A DNA stretch of 64,000 nucleotides from NCBI RefSeq assembly GCF_964204645.1, contig NC_134035.1, positions 6,946,501 through 7,010,500 on the forward strand, read 5' to 3'. How positions within the stretch are numbered: the first letter of the stretch is position 1; the number at the start of each line of letters is the position of its first letter. This DNA comes from Tubulanus polymorphus. Lineage: Eukaryota; Nemertea; Palaeonemertea; Tubulaniformes; Tubulanidae. The translations under genes were made by a program, and so were the position numbers. This document shows, piece after piece, positions 23,560 to 36,105 of this stretch. The notes below the pieces were generated by a model, which made no database searches, had not been told where the DNA came from, and worked only from the letters and a program-made list of their open reading frames with translations.

Positions 23560-24640
23560 TATTTTTTCTTGGAATTATAATGCATTTAATATTATATTAA
23601 TATTTAAAGCTTATAAGCACTGATTGTGGTTCCAGTACCTAATGGTTCTCTTGCTTATTCTAGGGATGGAAAAAAGGTGTTGTGTTCATAAATGGATTTA
23701 ATTTGGGACGTTACTGGGATATCGGTCCACAGAGGACCTTATATTTACCCGGTCCATTATTGAAAAAGGGTGAAAATGAGGTATGTAGCTAGATATTTTC
23801 ATAAGGAAACTTTCACTAATAAAATGATATTAGATTGAGACACATAGAAGAATTGAGACTAAGAGGAGACTAAACGACATGTAAATTGAATTGATCTTTT
23901 TCAGGTGTTGATATTCGAACAGCATCAAGCCAGCAACTCTATATTGCTAACAGATATTCCAAACCTTGGATCTTAGTCTAAATCTGTCTCTTCACTCACC
24001 TTTCTCTTTGATCATGTGTTACCATATATCATTTTGGAATGAATTCGGTGTCACAGTTTTCGCTTCTGTTATACCAATTTGTTTCCTGAGGCAAACCATT
24101 TTTAGAGAGGGCATCAGTTGGTGCGCAATTGTCACCCTGATATAAGTCACATAGTTTATAATCATATGTATCAACAATTTCATATCGAATGGTTCATAAT
24201 ATTTCATATCTCTTACTACATGAAATGCTTAATAATAATAATAATAATGATTATAATTAAAATTATTATTATTATTATAATTATTATTATTATACTAATA
24301 ATTTAATAACTGAATATAGTATCAAAATGTGCTTAAATCGTAATCAACATGTGACATTACTCAATATGTTTTCATAGTAATTAGCTCTAGTCAGTGCTCA
24401 TCAATAATTAATTAATGTCTCTCAAATATGTCACTAGGTGTTAGTTTGTGAGTCCTGATCTGACACCTAGTTCTCACATTATACTCATGATTCTGTATAT
24501 AAAGACTATGTAAAGTTATGATAATCATTCTCATTCCGGGATGCAATTAAGATTGTACATATAAGGTTTAAATGCCTGATGGATGGAATCCTGTACCGCG
24601 GGTGTAAATGCTAGTTCCCCAGCCTGCTGATACAACAACC
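23560..24640. other. Non-coding; contains an AAT microsatellite
   Basis: Nothing coding. At 24,230-24,303 lies an (AAT)n/(ATT)n tract that is self-complementary: a TAATAATAATAATAATG run followed by ATTATTATTATTATAA. Confidence 0.5.
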
Positions 24641-25100
24641 AGCCGGTTACAGACCCTAGGCACAGAAAATTTCGTCTTAAGTTATGATTTTATTTCAGTT
24701 GGCCCATGTCCTACTCATTTGTGTTGAAATTAATGCTGGACAAAAACTGTTGATTAAAGCCAGTTTTTTGACAAAAGGGGGCATTAGGGGGTTTTAAAGG
24801 TGTCTTAAGTGGGGCTAGGCAGGGAAAATCTCGTCTTAAGTTACATTTTCTGAATCAGCACATAAAATACTATGATTCTGAGGTAGAATCAGACCTGGGG
24901 CCGGTTCCATAGTCGAGACTTAAGTCCAAAAAGTGGTCTTAAATCTTAAATCTGGTCTTATTTTCTTAAGACCGAAGGTTTTCTGTTCCAGAGAGAAGAC
25001 TTAAGCTTAAGCCACAGTCTTAAGTCTGATATTTTTAAGTCTGTCCATTAGTGGACTTAAATATTTAAGACCGGTCTTAACATCTAAGGAAAAATACAAA

Positions 25101-26299
25101 ATGGCGCATTTACTTTTGGGTATAATTTTGCCAGCTCGAAAAGAAAGAGAATTTCGTCGGTTAGGTAACCCATTAGAGGTTTTTACCGCTGATGAGTTGA
25201 AAGAACGGTTTCGATTCAGGCCAGAGGGCATCGATTTTCTTGTGAGAACATTCGGAGACGCGTTGACGCCTATGCAGGATAACGAAAGAGGGAAACCAAT
25301 CTCAGTAGTTTGGCAGATTTTAATCGCGCTTCGGTTTTATGCCACAGGGCATTTTCTGCAAGTAATTGGGGATACTTTTGGTATAGCGAAGAGTTCCGTT
25401 TCACGCATAATAACTCGAGTAACAAATGCAATCGTTGACCAAATACCAAGATTTGTAAGATGGCCAACCGACGAAAATACAAAGCGCGAGATAATGCAAG
25501 GATTCTATGACATAGCCCATTTTCCATCAGTTATTGGGTGCATCAACTGTACACACATCCGAATACAAAGACCACATCATCACGAAAATGACTACGTAAA
25601 CCGCAAGCGGTATCATTCATTGAATATTCAAGCTGTTTGTGACAACAAAGGTAAACCCTCACCAAATTATTGGCATATTCATATTTTCGTCAATCCAAAG
25701 TTGATCAAAGAAATATTGATTCATAGAAAATTGATATTTTCTAGGTCGTTTTACTAATGTAGTAGCGCGCTGGCCAGGAGCCACTCACGATAGCCATATC
25801 CTGCGAACTTCACAAATCGGGAGGTAAGTTTCACATTTTCAAGAATTGTAATGTAGAATTGTGAGGTGATTTGACTAAATATCCTACGTATAATAGGTAT
25901 TTTGAGGGAAATCCTGCAATCGGAGGATTGAGAAATGGACTGGTTTTGGGAGATAGCGGCTATCCATTAAAACCGTACTTGATGACCCCATTTCATCAGC
26001 CCGGAGACAGGTCCGAAGAAAGTTATAATAGGGCTCATAAGATGACTCGTAGCCTCATTGAAAGAACATTTGGAGTGTTCCACTGTCTTCATGGCGAAAT
26101 TCGTATGGAGCCAGAAAAAGTTTGTAAGATATTTTCGGCGTGCGTGGTTTTGCATAATATAGCGATCAACTTGAATGAACCTTTAGATTTTGATGAAAAC
26201 TTTGAAGTCGATTTGCCAGAACAAGAGGCTGTTCGTGAAGTTCTTGGAAATCGCGGGCAAGAAACAAGAAATCACATTGTTCAAGAATATTTTTTGTAA
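25101..26299 (+). CDS. HARBI1-like DDE transposase, three exons
   Basis: An ATG at 25101 opens the gene. Two GT-AG introns, 25651-25744 and 25824-25896, restore one uninterrupted frame of 343 residues across exons 25101-25650, 25745-25823 and 25897-26299. Both junctions fall inside conserved motifs (D-N-K-G|R-F-T and S-Q-I-G-R|Y-F), which supports them. Seen motifs: helix-turn-helix-like N-terminal half ([13 protein letters not shown]), the first catalytic block (here GCINCTHI), [17 protein letters not shown], the second catalytic block LGDSGYPL, and IERTFG with the catalytic Glu. The first block normally has Asp where this copy has Asn (AAC), which would disable catalysis. Length matches the family. 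Confidence 0.88.
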
Positions 26300-26428
26300 A
26301 TATTTAACCTCAAATATATATTTTTTGAGAATATTTATAACATGTATCGTATGGTAATATAAATTCAAAGAGTTAAACATAAAATTAATCATAACAATAA
26401 CAATATGTTAATTGGCATTTGATTAAAT

Positions 26429-28069
26429 TTAAATTTCTTGTTTTTTCAGTAGATTTAATTCAATTTTAATTTTTTCTATTTCGAGGTCAGTCTTCATCAT
26501 CTTTCTTTTCACATACTCCATCTGAAGCTCGATGAGATCTGCCTGTGTCGCCGTTCTCTTTTTCTTGTTGCCTATAATCAAATAGAATATTAAACTAAGC
26601 GTTCTATTCTAGTTCTTCAAAATTTCATTCATTTAAAAAATATCTACCATCAGCCTTAGATGAACTAGCTTGCTCTGTTTCTGCTGCCTGTAGGCCTACT
26701 CCTGAAAAACACGTATATAATATCAAGGTACCCAGTCGGGTTACAGATGGAATACAGTATACCGGTATGTAACGTTTCCAATACTTACCTCCTTCAATCA
26801 TGACATGCGGGCCATCTCCCATAGCTGTTTCAATCAGCGTTACATTTTTATTTGCTTGGTCATCTCCTTTAACGGTAAGAATATACTATTTATTCATGAA
26901 AGATTGAATAATTTCATACGAGAATACCAATAGAGCTAAAAATAACTCGAAACAATTTGTTTTATGTAGCGTACTAGTACTACTTGTCTATTTTTCAAAC
27001 AAAAAATACACTGGAATCATTTAAGCACTGTAAAAGAACTATATGTAAGCTTTACCTAGATTATTTGTCGTAATTGTGGGCAGAGGTATTGCATTGGGAG
27101 CTTCAATATTTCGGATTTGCTCCGCTCCATCGTCTAAAATTAGAAACAATATGAATTTACGGGATTCGAACTATGCGTCAATTTAGCTTAGAATGGGAAT
27201 ATACTTCATGGGAAAGAGCTGTCGCCTGACACTACGGTTTACGACGATGAGTTTATTAAATCATGTTTAATACTCGATTGCTATGGATTTAGCCGGGGAT
27301 ACAGTTCAGTCATGCAATGCTAGATTGGAATATAGTTAGATATATATGTGGATAAGTCTTCCAATAGCTGTCAAGGTAGGAATCTTCCTATAAAGTCAAT
27401 TAGTTTGGGATTCGATTCAAATGTTGCCAGTTAGCAGGTGCGCGCCAGTTAGCAGGTGCGTGATCAGATGACGTACTAGGTCAGGGTCACCTTTGTTTAC
27501 ACACAGACGAAAATGAGTTAGGGCAGGCTAGACTGATTCTGATTAAACAAACAAACTATGAGCTCTAGACAACTAACAAACACCCCACACCCTCACCATT
27601 CTTAAACAAATGGTGAATCGTGAATGATTTAAATCCAAAAAGATAGAAACAATAAACTTACTTTGTAGAATGAACGTTTCCACGCCGTCGATCCCGCACC
27701 ACGTTGGATTGTCACACCACAATTCGATCACGTTCTGGTTGCGTGGTCCAACTCAGAGGGTGGAGGTCCTCCACCGGTCTTGGAAATCAAATTGTTTTGT
27801 TTAACGAATTTCTTTTTCGCCTCCCCTTTGATATTCTTCCACTTTTTCTTGATTTCATCGACCGTTCTTCGCGCTACGCCGATCGCGTTCACTTTCGAGC
27901 AGATTTCTTCCCAAATTTCGCGTTTTCGTTTAGCGGTTATAGTATTGCTAAATGCACCCGATAAAATTGCGTTATTGTCATTAACTAATTTAACTAAAAG
28001 ATTAGTTTCATCCGTCGTATAATTGAAAGATCTCTTCCGCGCGATACTGTCATTTAAAATCTCCGCCAT
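26429..28069 (-). pseudogene. Harbinger Myb/SANT-like DNA-binding gene, five exons, one frameshift
   Basis: The ATG at 28069 starts a Myb/SANT-like trihelix domain (residues about 10-80: KRSFNYTTDETNLLVKLV, IWEEICSKVNA, DEIKKKWKNIK). Exons by GT-AG junctions on the minus strand: 28069-27662, 27133-27056, 26866-26789, 26701-26648 and 26571-26429. Phases agree across exons 2-5. The last exon encodes a charged coiled coil ending at TAA. Exon 1 is one base off: the frame breaks near 27,730, after which the conserved acidic/Trp motif with WCGIDG is in another frame. In PIF/Harbinger elements this partner binds the ends and carries the transposase into the nucleus. Confidence 0.8.
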
Positions 28070-28570
28070 TTTGGATTCAGTCTTAAGTCCTTAAAAAAGG
28101 GCTTAAGACTGTCTTAACTAAGACCAACACTAAGACCACTCTTTGGAACGCAAAATTAAGACCAACTTAGCAAAGTCGGTCTTAGAGGATTTAAGACAAA
28201 AAATGACTTAAGACTAGACTTATTTTAAGTCTCGACTATGGAACCGGGCCCTGGACAAAAACTGTTGATTAAAAGTTGCCTAGGCCCCCGAAAAAGGGGG
28301 TCTTAAGGGACCCTAGGCACAGAAAATTTCATCTTAAGTTATGATTTTATTTTAGTTGGCCCATGCCGTACTGATTTATGTTGAGATTAATGCTGGACAA
28401 AAACTGTTGATTAAAACAATTTTTGGGGAATTTAAGGGGCCCACATACCCCCCGCAGGCATGGCTTTGAAACTTAAGACGTTCCTTTCCTAAGTAGATAT
28501 GGGCCAACCTTGACATTCCACACCTCAAACTTTCTTGACTAAAACTGTTGATTAAATGTGGGCCAGCTCC

Positions 28571-29188
28571 TGGACTATTATTTCACTGTACATTATGGAG
28601 AAGCATTCAACAATTTTTTCCATCACAATTGGTGACTGCTTTTCTCCAAAATTATACAATTGGAGAAGATACTGTTGATTTTCAGGCTTAAACATTTTTG
28701 CAATTGACACCAACGTACCAGGATTTAGCTAAAGACGGAATCTGATTTTCGAGACTCATCATAATGCTTGGAACTCCATTTGGGATAAGTTGTTCTCCCA
28801 AGTATAATATTTCATAATTATAAGAATAAGGATTTGTATCTATTCCCATCACGTTATATGCGATACGAAACCTTCAGGGGCCAGTTACTCATAAGTTGGT
28901 AAAAGATGACAATGGATAAAAACCATAGTAACAACGAACTTTCAATTGTCATTTTGGCTACTAAGCACTCTGACCAATTTTTGGCAACTGGCTCCTGTGT
29001 GTTAAAATTACAGAAACTGATGATAGACAATAATTACAAGCAAAAAATTGCATCCCTTCTTAACTTTCACTGTGAGTCAAACATGCGAATGAATTACTTT
29101 TAAAACAACCCCTCGTATTGTCAGAAATTGTCCACTGTTGTAAAAGTAAAAACAAGTTGAATAATTTCAATGAAGCTTACATTCTTAC
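28571..29188. other. Non-coding, nothing recognised
   Basis: A 65-codon open frame at 28,906-29,103 has no recognisable similarity and is probably chance. The end of the repeat family trails into this region. Confidence 0.35.
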
Positions 29189-29288
29189 AGAAAGATTCAA
29201 GATGGCGGACTAGTGCGATCACGCATTCGTATATGTCCTGACAAAAATTATTTATCAAGTGTTTTTCACTGTGGATTTATAACGAGTA

Positions 29289-30441
29289 ATGGGTTCATTG
29301 GATTGGAAGTGTTCTATCAAGTTTCCTCTGAATGAGGTAAACGGAAAAATTCTTCATCAAGATGTAATTAACGCTATAAAGGACAGTGCCGACGGTGACG
29401 TGAGTAAAATAGCAGCGATTCAAATAACGTCAAAATTTTGCATAATTACTGCAGTAGATGAAACGAGTAGCCTAAAGATCTTCTGAAACAATCCGGATTA
29501 ATCTTTCGAGGGAATAAAATCACTCCGGATGATGTAGATTTAACCTTTTTGTCTGTGAAAATAGTCGATGCTCCGTATGAGATGTCGGATCTGACCATTG
29601 TCAACTTTATTAAAAATTATGGTGATTATGTTGAAGGATCGGTAAAAAAGGCGTGATAAGGGACACTCAAATATATACTGGGACCAGATATTTGAAATTG
29701 AAACAAGTTAATAAAGTTATTCCAAACTTCACATCAATCGATGGATTCCGCGTAAGAGTGTACTATGAGGGTATAGGGTGTCAACATTGCCTTGGCGATC
29801 ATCGCTCAGCTGACTGTCCGTCACGATTTAAGTGTTTCAAATGTGGCGCCGCAGAGCATAAAGCTCGTGATTGTACCGTGACTCTGAGCGACACGATATC
29901 CAACGAAGCGCGTGACTATTGCGAGAAAACGTCAAGCGAACCGCAGTCCAATACTATTACAAATAATGTATTGGTAATCGGTGATTCTAACCTCCGTGAC
30001 GTCGAGTTTCCGAATGGCACGGTTATTTGCCAGCCTGGTGCTAGCGGTGAAAAGATTTCATCAGATCGATCGTCGATTACTGACGTTATTCTCCACCGTA
30101 CAAACGATATAAGTAACAACAAAAATGACAGTGACACTGTTGTGGTGAATCTGTCCTTAGCCATGGCCAAAACAACGGAACATTTCAATGAAGCCCAGAT
30201 TCACTTCTCTAGTATCATTCCAAGAAAAGGTAACTCCAACAACGTAAAAGAGTACAACAGCCTTGCAATAGCAGTTAACAACCATATCGGGAAACTATGC
30301 GCGGAACAGAATATCATGTTTATTGATAATGACACTATATTGAAACTTAAACCGTCTGGTAAAGCTTTGGACCACTTTTATTGTATCACCTCAGTGAAAC
30401 CGGCAAGCTTGCATTGCTTAAATACTTTTGCGAGGCAATAG
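29289..30441 (+). pseudogene. LINE ORF1: RNA-binding N-terminus, CCHC knuckles, SGNH esterase-like domain
   Basis: An ATG at 29289 opens the N-terminal part, and frameshifts near 29,480 and 29,650 separate it from the main frame (29,653-30,441). Two zinc knuckles are visible (CQHCLGDHRSADC and CFKCGAAEHKARDC). The SGNH domain follows: VIGDSN holds the nucleophile, and the usual GTND block has become RTND in this copy. The frame fails before the terminal Asp/His block. SGNH esterase domains in ORF1 are known from CR1-type LINEs. Confidence 0.82.
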
Positions 30442-30585
30442 ATGGCGTCACTAGTGATGCTTTCTGCATACCGACCTCGGCAAAACGAAAGGAGAGATCA
30501 CTATCCGGAACACCACCTTCAATAGAAAAAACCAGGAAAAAACAATACGTTGAATATTAGTCCAACACTATGACTTGTTATTTGT

Positions 30586-33500
30586 ATGAAAAGCTCAGTA
30601 ACTGATATACCTTGTACAAACAACAGTTGTTTGTACTTTAATGTTGACGAGGGTTCTCCTCTTGAACGGGGAAGTCTATCCATCATTTCTCATAACATCA
30701 GAAGTGTCAACAAAAATTTTGACAGTTTAACTGATTTTTTGAATTGTTGTAATGATCAATTTTCGGTCATTGGTTTGACCGAGACTTGGACTAATTCAAA
30801 TAATTCTAACTCTAATTTGTATAGAATTAACGGTTACACGAGTATTTTTAGATCCCGCGCCAATGGTCAACTTGGTGGCGGCGTAGCTCTCTTCCTAAAG
30901 GAAAATTTCAATTTCAAAGTACGGACAGACTTATCAACTAGGAATCATACTTTCGAATCTTTATTCATCGAAATTGTTTTAGATAAAAAATCCAATATTA
31001 TTGTTGGAGTAATATATAGACCTCCAGGAGGAAAATTACCAACTTTTCAAGATGAATTTGAAGTTTTAACGGCAGAAATTACTCGCGAGAACAAACTTTG
31101 CTACCTGGTGGGGGACTTTAATATAGATCTCATGAAATATGATACGCACAAAGATACTGAAATATTTCTCGAATCTTTATTTTCTCATTCTTTTTCACCT
31201 TTGATTGACAAGCCAACTTGTGACTTGACAATATTTTTTGTAACGATTTGCGACATGTTCACAAATCTGGGATTTTTATGACCGACCTTTCGGATCATTA
31301 CCCAATATTTACTATCTGCAGTGGTGATCAGCCTCTGTCTGACAGACAACCTTTTAAAACTAGAATTTTCTCGCAGCGCAATATTTCTAATTTCAACAGA
31401 TTACTAATGAATATTAACTGGAGTGAAGTGTATTCATCTGATAATCCCTCAGTTGCATACACTACTTTCATTGAAAAAGTTTCTTTAGTTTTTAATCAAG
31501 TTTTTCCTCTGGTACCAGTTAATCATATTAATCCCTCATTCCATAAACCATGGATAACTCCTGGTATTATCGCAGCAATTAAAACAAAAAACAACCTTTA
31601 TAGGAAATTTATTAGAACACGTTCAGAAAAAATAAAATCAAAATACAACTCGTACAAAAATCTCATTTCAAAGCTTATTAACAAAAGCCGAATCTAATTA
31701 TTATTCTGAAAAATTTCTCGCTGCTGGAAATGATATGAAAGAAAAGTGGAAACTGTTGAACACAGTTTTAGGTAGAAACATTTATTCTAAAATGCCTAAT
31801 TCTTTTACTTCTGATCAACGTGTTATTTCTGGTAATATAAACATCGCCAACGAGTTTAACAATTTTTTTGCAAATATTGGTGAAAGGCTTGCTTCTCAAA
31901 TCCCTGATACAGGGCAATCCTTTCATCAATATATGAATAAACGTGTCAATGAAAGTCTATTTCTGTTTCCGACTTCACCTCATGAAATAAGTGATGTGGT
32001 CTCGGGTTTCCCCTTAAAGAAGATTGCCGTTGTCGATGGTTTGAGTATTTTTGTTATAAAACAGGTTATTGACATCATTAAGTTCCCTTTATCCCATATC
32101 TTTAACCGTAGTCTTCAGACTGGAATAGTTCCCAATGAACTCAAAATTGCGAAAGTTTGTCCTTTGTTTAAATCCGGAGCCCCTAATTCTTTAAATAATT
32201 ATCGACCCATATCTTTGCTTCCTAGCTTCTCAAAAATTCTGGAAAAACTAGTTTACAACAGATTGGTTTCCTTTTGTAACAAACAGGATATTGTAATCCC
32301 CGACCAGTTTGGCTTTCGTTCAAAACATTCAACAGATTTGGCATTAACCAAGGTTGTTGATAATCTTTCTGAAGCCTTGGAAAATAAGAATATTACTATT
32401 GGATTATTCTTGGACCTGTCTAAGGCATTCGACACCGTTAACCATGACATTTTGTTAATGAAGCTTGATTATTACGGAATCCGAGGTGTTCCTCATGATT
32501 GGTTTAAAAGCTACCTGACTGACAGGAGTCAAGTTTTAAGTTTCAACAATACCTTATCGTCTCCATTAAATGTATCAATTGGTGTACCCCAGGGTTCTAT
32601 TCTAGGCCCTTTGCTCTTTTTATTATACGTTAACGATTGCGTTAATGCGTCCAAATTACTCCATTTTATCCTCTTTGCCGATGACACGAATTGTTTTTAT
32701 AGTAACTCTAATATCAAAGAATTGGTTTCCATAGTAAATTCTGAACTGGCGAAACTTGGCATCTGGTATCAAGTAAACAAACTTTCAATAAATATTGCGA
32801 AATGCCACTTTATGATTTTTGGTCGTGTATATCACTTTAATTCTTCCATATGGTTAAATGGAGAATTAATCAAACGTGTACATAGTACGAATTTTCTTGG
32901 TCTTTTTATAGATGACAAATTAAATTGGGATGTCCATATCAAATATGTCTGCAGTAAAGTGTCACGCTCCATTGGAATTTTAACCAGATTAAAAAAGCAT
33001 TTCCCATCAAATATCCTTATTACCCTTTATTATAGTTTTGTTTATCCTCATTTACAATATTGTAATTTAATCTGGGGAAGTAATTATGCAAACAAGCTTA
33101 ATCCACTAATTTTACTACAAAAAAGAGCAGTAAGAATAGTTAATAAGTCTCATTTCCTAGAACACACTGACCCTATCTTCAAGAAATTGAATATCCTAAA
33201 ATTTAGACATATTACAAAATTTCAATTAAGTCTATTTATGTTCAAATTCAATAATTCAAAATTGCCAAATTCCTTTAATCGGTATTTCAAAAAGAATGTT
33301 GATATACACTCGTATTCAACCAGAAATATGAATTCTTTTCGTGTTGCCAGATTTCGGACTAACAAAACACAATTCACAGTAAAAATTCCTTTAATCGGTA
33401 TTTCAAAAAGAATGTTGATATACACTCGTATTCAACCAGAAATATGAATTCTTTTCGTGTTGCCAGATTTCGGACTAACAAAACACAATTCACAGTAAAA

Positions 33501-33604
33501 ATTTCTGGTCCTGTTGTCTGGAATAATTTGCCAAAAAGTTTAAAACAACTGTCGTGTATAGATACTTTCAAAAGAAAAATTAAATTGTATCTAATGAATT
33601 TGTA
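30586..33604 (+). pseudogene. LINE ORF2: AP endonuclease and reverse transcriptase
   Basis: Segments 30586-31281, 31248-31697 and 31735-33447 form one protein with frameshifts near 31,240 and 31,690. Endonuclease motifs: SHNIRS, GLTETW, GVIYRPPGG, VGDFNID, SDHYPI. Reverse transcriptase motifs: NYRPISLLP, DLSKAFDTVNH, GVPQGSILGPLLFL, FADDT, NFLGLFID. The final 35 codons (WNNLPKSLK and on to TAA at 33,602-33,604) are pushed out of frame by a 116-bp tandem duplication. Motifs for catalysis are intact, so the decay is recent to moderate. Confidence 0.85.
33271..33502 (+). repeat. 116-bp exact tandem duplication in the LINE 3' end
   Basis: 33271-33386 is repeated without visible change at 33387-33502. 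116 is not a multiple of three, so the duplication shifts the last codons of ORF2 out of frame. Confidence 0.9.
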
Positions 33605-33880
33605 ATTAATCTGTCTGTATCTGTCATCTATTACCAGATTGTAAGAGTGAATGAAAGATAGTGTGATTGGGTGCATGTTGGGTGAAGGTGTATGACTGCA
33701 TGTGTGTATGAGTTGAGTGAATCGGTGTATGCTAGGGGATTAGAGATTTTATAAGCCTTCATTGGCTTCATCTAATCTCCTCCACAGTATATTAAAACAT
33801 TTCATTTTTGTATATCTCTTTATGACATGTTGTAATTTTATTGTGGAAATAAATTTATTATTATTTATACATCAAAACTG

Positions 33881-35433
33881 AAGTTTTCCCTTTCATTCAA
33901 AAACTGAATTTATATTGGCTTTAGAAAAGTTATTGTTCAGCCTGGTTCTAAATCCTCATTCGACAAACGACCACAACGATGCACAGTTCCAATACGCTCA
34001 TTTATTTACAATCAGAATACCGTATTGCTTGAACGACTTATCGAGAGAGTGAGTGTGGTTGGCTTCAAAGGTACAAAAATACAAAATTAGACAAGAACGT
34101 TAAAAAGGCCAAACTTTAGTTTGTAATTCAGCAAATCTAAATTGATATTAATACTTACACTAACTATGCCGTACAAGGGGTATATAGAACCAGACTGACG
34201 CCTAGCCAAGAATTCACGGTTTAAATACAGTGCTGGTCATAATCGTGAAAAATGTTGTAAGTTCGCGTAACAAATAACAATTGCAGGATTTAATACGCTT
34301 CGAGCACAATACAATCACACTACTGAGCGTCGAATACATAATACAAATAGCTAAAGAAGTACATTAAATCATCTGATTGGGTATTCCGCGAGAGTACAGC
34401 ATCTTCGCATTTCTGGTAATTTCCATCAAGAAAATTCCTCACTCGTATTGTTGTCAAGAAATAAAATCCGGGCTGGCGACGAATCGAGCAGAGACAATAA
34501 TCTACCGATCCTCTCTCAGTTAGTGTAAACCGGGAACTCCGCAGTTTCTATGAACTACTTGCGGATGTATCAGTGCGCGAGCACCTGTCAGGATAATGAT
34601 GGGGATAACACTTCATTGCCGGGTAAAACCGATATAGACAATTCACTGACAGGTAGGTGTTCATGTGCCTTAAAACTTTCCATAATTCATCAAAATTTTT
34701 GGAACCTTGGCACGACATGCTATGGGCAAATGACGCGTTACAGACACATTTATCGGATTATCAGTTCTATTAGGATTTAACATTATGGGACTATATCCGT
34801 GGCAGTAGAGATACTACGGCAAGATTTTTACCAGCGACGACCCCTATATTGTCTTCGACCATTGAAAGAACGTTGATACATAGAACTACTTCATACAAGC
34901 AATAATTGAGTTTCTGCCTCTGGTAACAATTCAAAACCTCGGGAAACAATAAGTTACCTAAAATCTGACAATTGCATGTTTTAACATCACAACATCATTG
35001 TTTCCAAACATTTTATTTGACACAAGGGGGTAAAAGTCAACCAAGCCAACAATTGCAATGCCCCAATTTTGTCCTTTTTTTAAGCCTGTACACTCTGCAA
35101 TAACTATCATATTCAGTGTCCTTCTCTTTTGCAATAATATAAGGAATCTTGTAATATAAGCCATGATGATTTCTCCAAATATGATACAATTTTAACCATT
35201 CAAGGAAATGACAACATCCATAACTTTTTTATAAGTTGTACCTTTGTATTAGTAATCAACTTTTTCAACTACAGTACCGACATTAGGAGTATAACAATCA
35301 ATGACACCAACAACACACAATATGTCATTGCAGTGAACCGTTAAGGTCAAAGGTAATTATGCAACATCAACTGTGTCATTTTAGAAGCTACGGTTATTAT
35401 GGAATGGTCAACAATCACACGTGCTACGTGTCA
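33881..35433. other. Non-coding, nothing recognised
   Basis: No gene, tandem repeat or foldback that I can support in this stretch. Confidence 0.35.
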
Positions 35434-35776
35434 CTAAACCTAAGACCCATAAACCTAAGACCCGACTCTAAATCATTATTTGTGTACTTTAGACTATTCA
35501 AAATGGTTCTAATATATAGATATTAGTTAAAATGATCCATCGATGGCCTATTTAAATTTGGTTCATTTATCAGAGACGAGATATTTGGTGGTCTTAGGTT
35601 TATGGGTCTTAGGTTTAGTATATTATATATAGGTGTCACTAAACCTAAGACCCATAAACATAAGACCTGGCTCTAATTCGTTATTTGTTTACTTTGGACG
35701 AGATATTTGGGGGTCTTAGGTTTATGGTTCTTAGGTTTAGTATATCATATATAGGTGTCACTAAACCTAAGACCCC
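35434..35776. repeat. Head-to-tail MITE array with 29-bp inverted ends
   Basis: Copy 1 (35434-35618) has perfect 29-bp inverted ends that start CTAAACCTAAGACCCATAAA. Copy 2 (35639-35740) has the same ends with single changes and a shortened interior. A third copy begins at 35761 and is cut after 16 bases, right before the virus-like element. Copies are joined by TATATYATATATAGGTGTCA. No coding capacity. Confidence 0.8.
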
Positions 35777-35789
35777 CTAAACATCTATT

Positions 35790-35859
35790 CAATATTTATA
35801 GTTGGTTCCACCCCCCGCTGCCCTTACCCCCGTCACTCACTACGACCCTCGAGCAGAGG
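35790..35859. repeat. Left copy of the 70-bp direct repeat flanking the virus-like element
   Basis: Matches 38985-39055 except for one inserted base in a C run. It is followed inward by an imperfect GC palindrome (about 35,893-35,925, CTGCGGCGCG...CCCCGCTGAT) that could form a hairpin. Confidence 0.85.
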
Positions 35860-35970
35860 AGGTAGTCGTATTAATTTCTTTTTCCCCTTATCATCTGCGG
35901 CGCGTAGCGCGGAGCCCCGCTGATATCAAAAACTACTAAGACAAACACTAATATTTATAACAGAGATCGA

Positions 35971-36027
35971 CCGACCCGACCGTATTATCGGAATCCGGGC
36001 TAAAAAGGAGCGTCGATGGTTTTTTAT
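35971..36027. repeat. Left inverted repeat of the virus-like element
   Basis: Its reverse complement (ATAAAAAACCATCGACGCTC and onward) aligns with 38805-38860 along its length, with a few mismatches and one gap of about 4 bases. The position just outside the Rep stop suggests a decayed terminal repeat. Confidence 0.65.
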
Positions 36028-36105
36028 TAATGAATCATGTTATGTGAGGCAACTAGTTCGTTATCGGCTAGCGCGTTTTGTTCTTCGTACATGCCTACTA
36101 GCTCG

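Larger units (their letters stand above)
24898..28250. mobile_element. PIF/Harbinger DNA transposon with both genes
   Basis: Ends are inverted repeats: GGGCCGGTTCCATAGTCGAG at the left, and the reverse complement of the right end reads GGCCCGGTTCCATAGTCGAG, continuing with ACTTAA. A 3-bp CTG duplication flanks both (24895-24897, 28251-28253). Subterminal AAGTCTTAAG-type words repeat on both sides. Inside are a HARBI1-like transposase (plus) and a Myb/SANT-like gene (minus), converging, which is the classic two-gene Harbinger layout. About 3.35 kb. Confidence 0.88.
24650..28570. repeat. Repeat family that hosts the Harbinger insertion
   Basis: The words CCTAGGCACAGAAAATTTCRTCTTAAGTTATGATTTTATT, AGTTGGCCCATG and GCTGGACAAAAACTGTTGATTAAA recur in the same order at 24,650-24,760, 28,250-28,400 and, with losses, 28,400-28,560. 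These are degenerate tandem units of about 150-200 bp. The Harbinger element (24,898-28,250) lies inside this array. Confidence 0.65.
29189..33880 (+). mobile_element. CR1/L2-like LINE, near full length, decayed
   Basis: ORF1 (zinc knuckles plus SGNH domain) and ORF2 (AP endonuclease, RT) follow each other on the plus strand, then a 270-bp 3' UTR ending in TTATTATTATTTATAC, a short-tandem-repeat tail in CR1/L2 style. A second copy of the family starts at 62,232. Frameshifts break both ORFs, so this copy is dead. The exact 5' end is not defined. Confidence 0.85.

Noticed and set aside
24118-24306. Small frame ending in an isoleucine run
   Set aside because: Translation of the AAT/ATT microsatellite.
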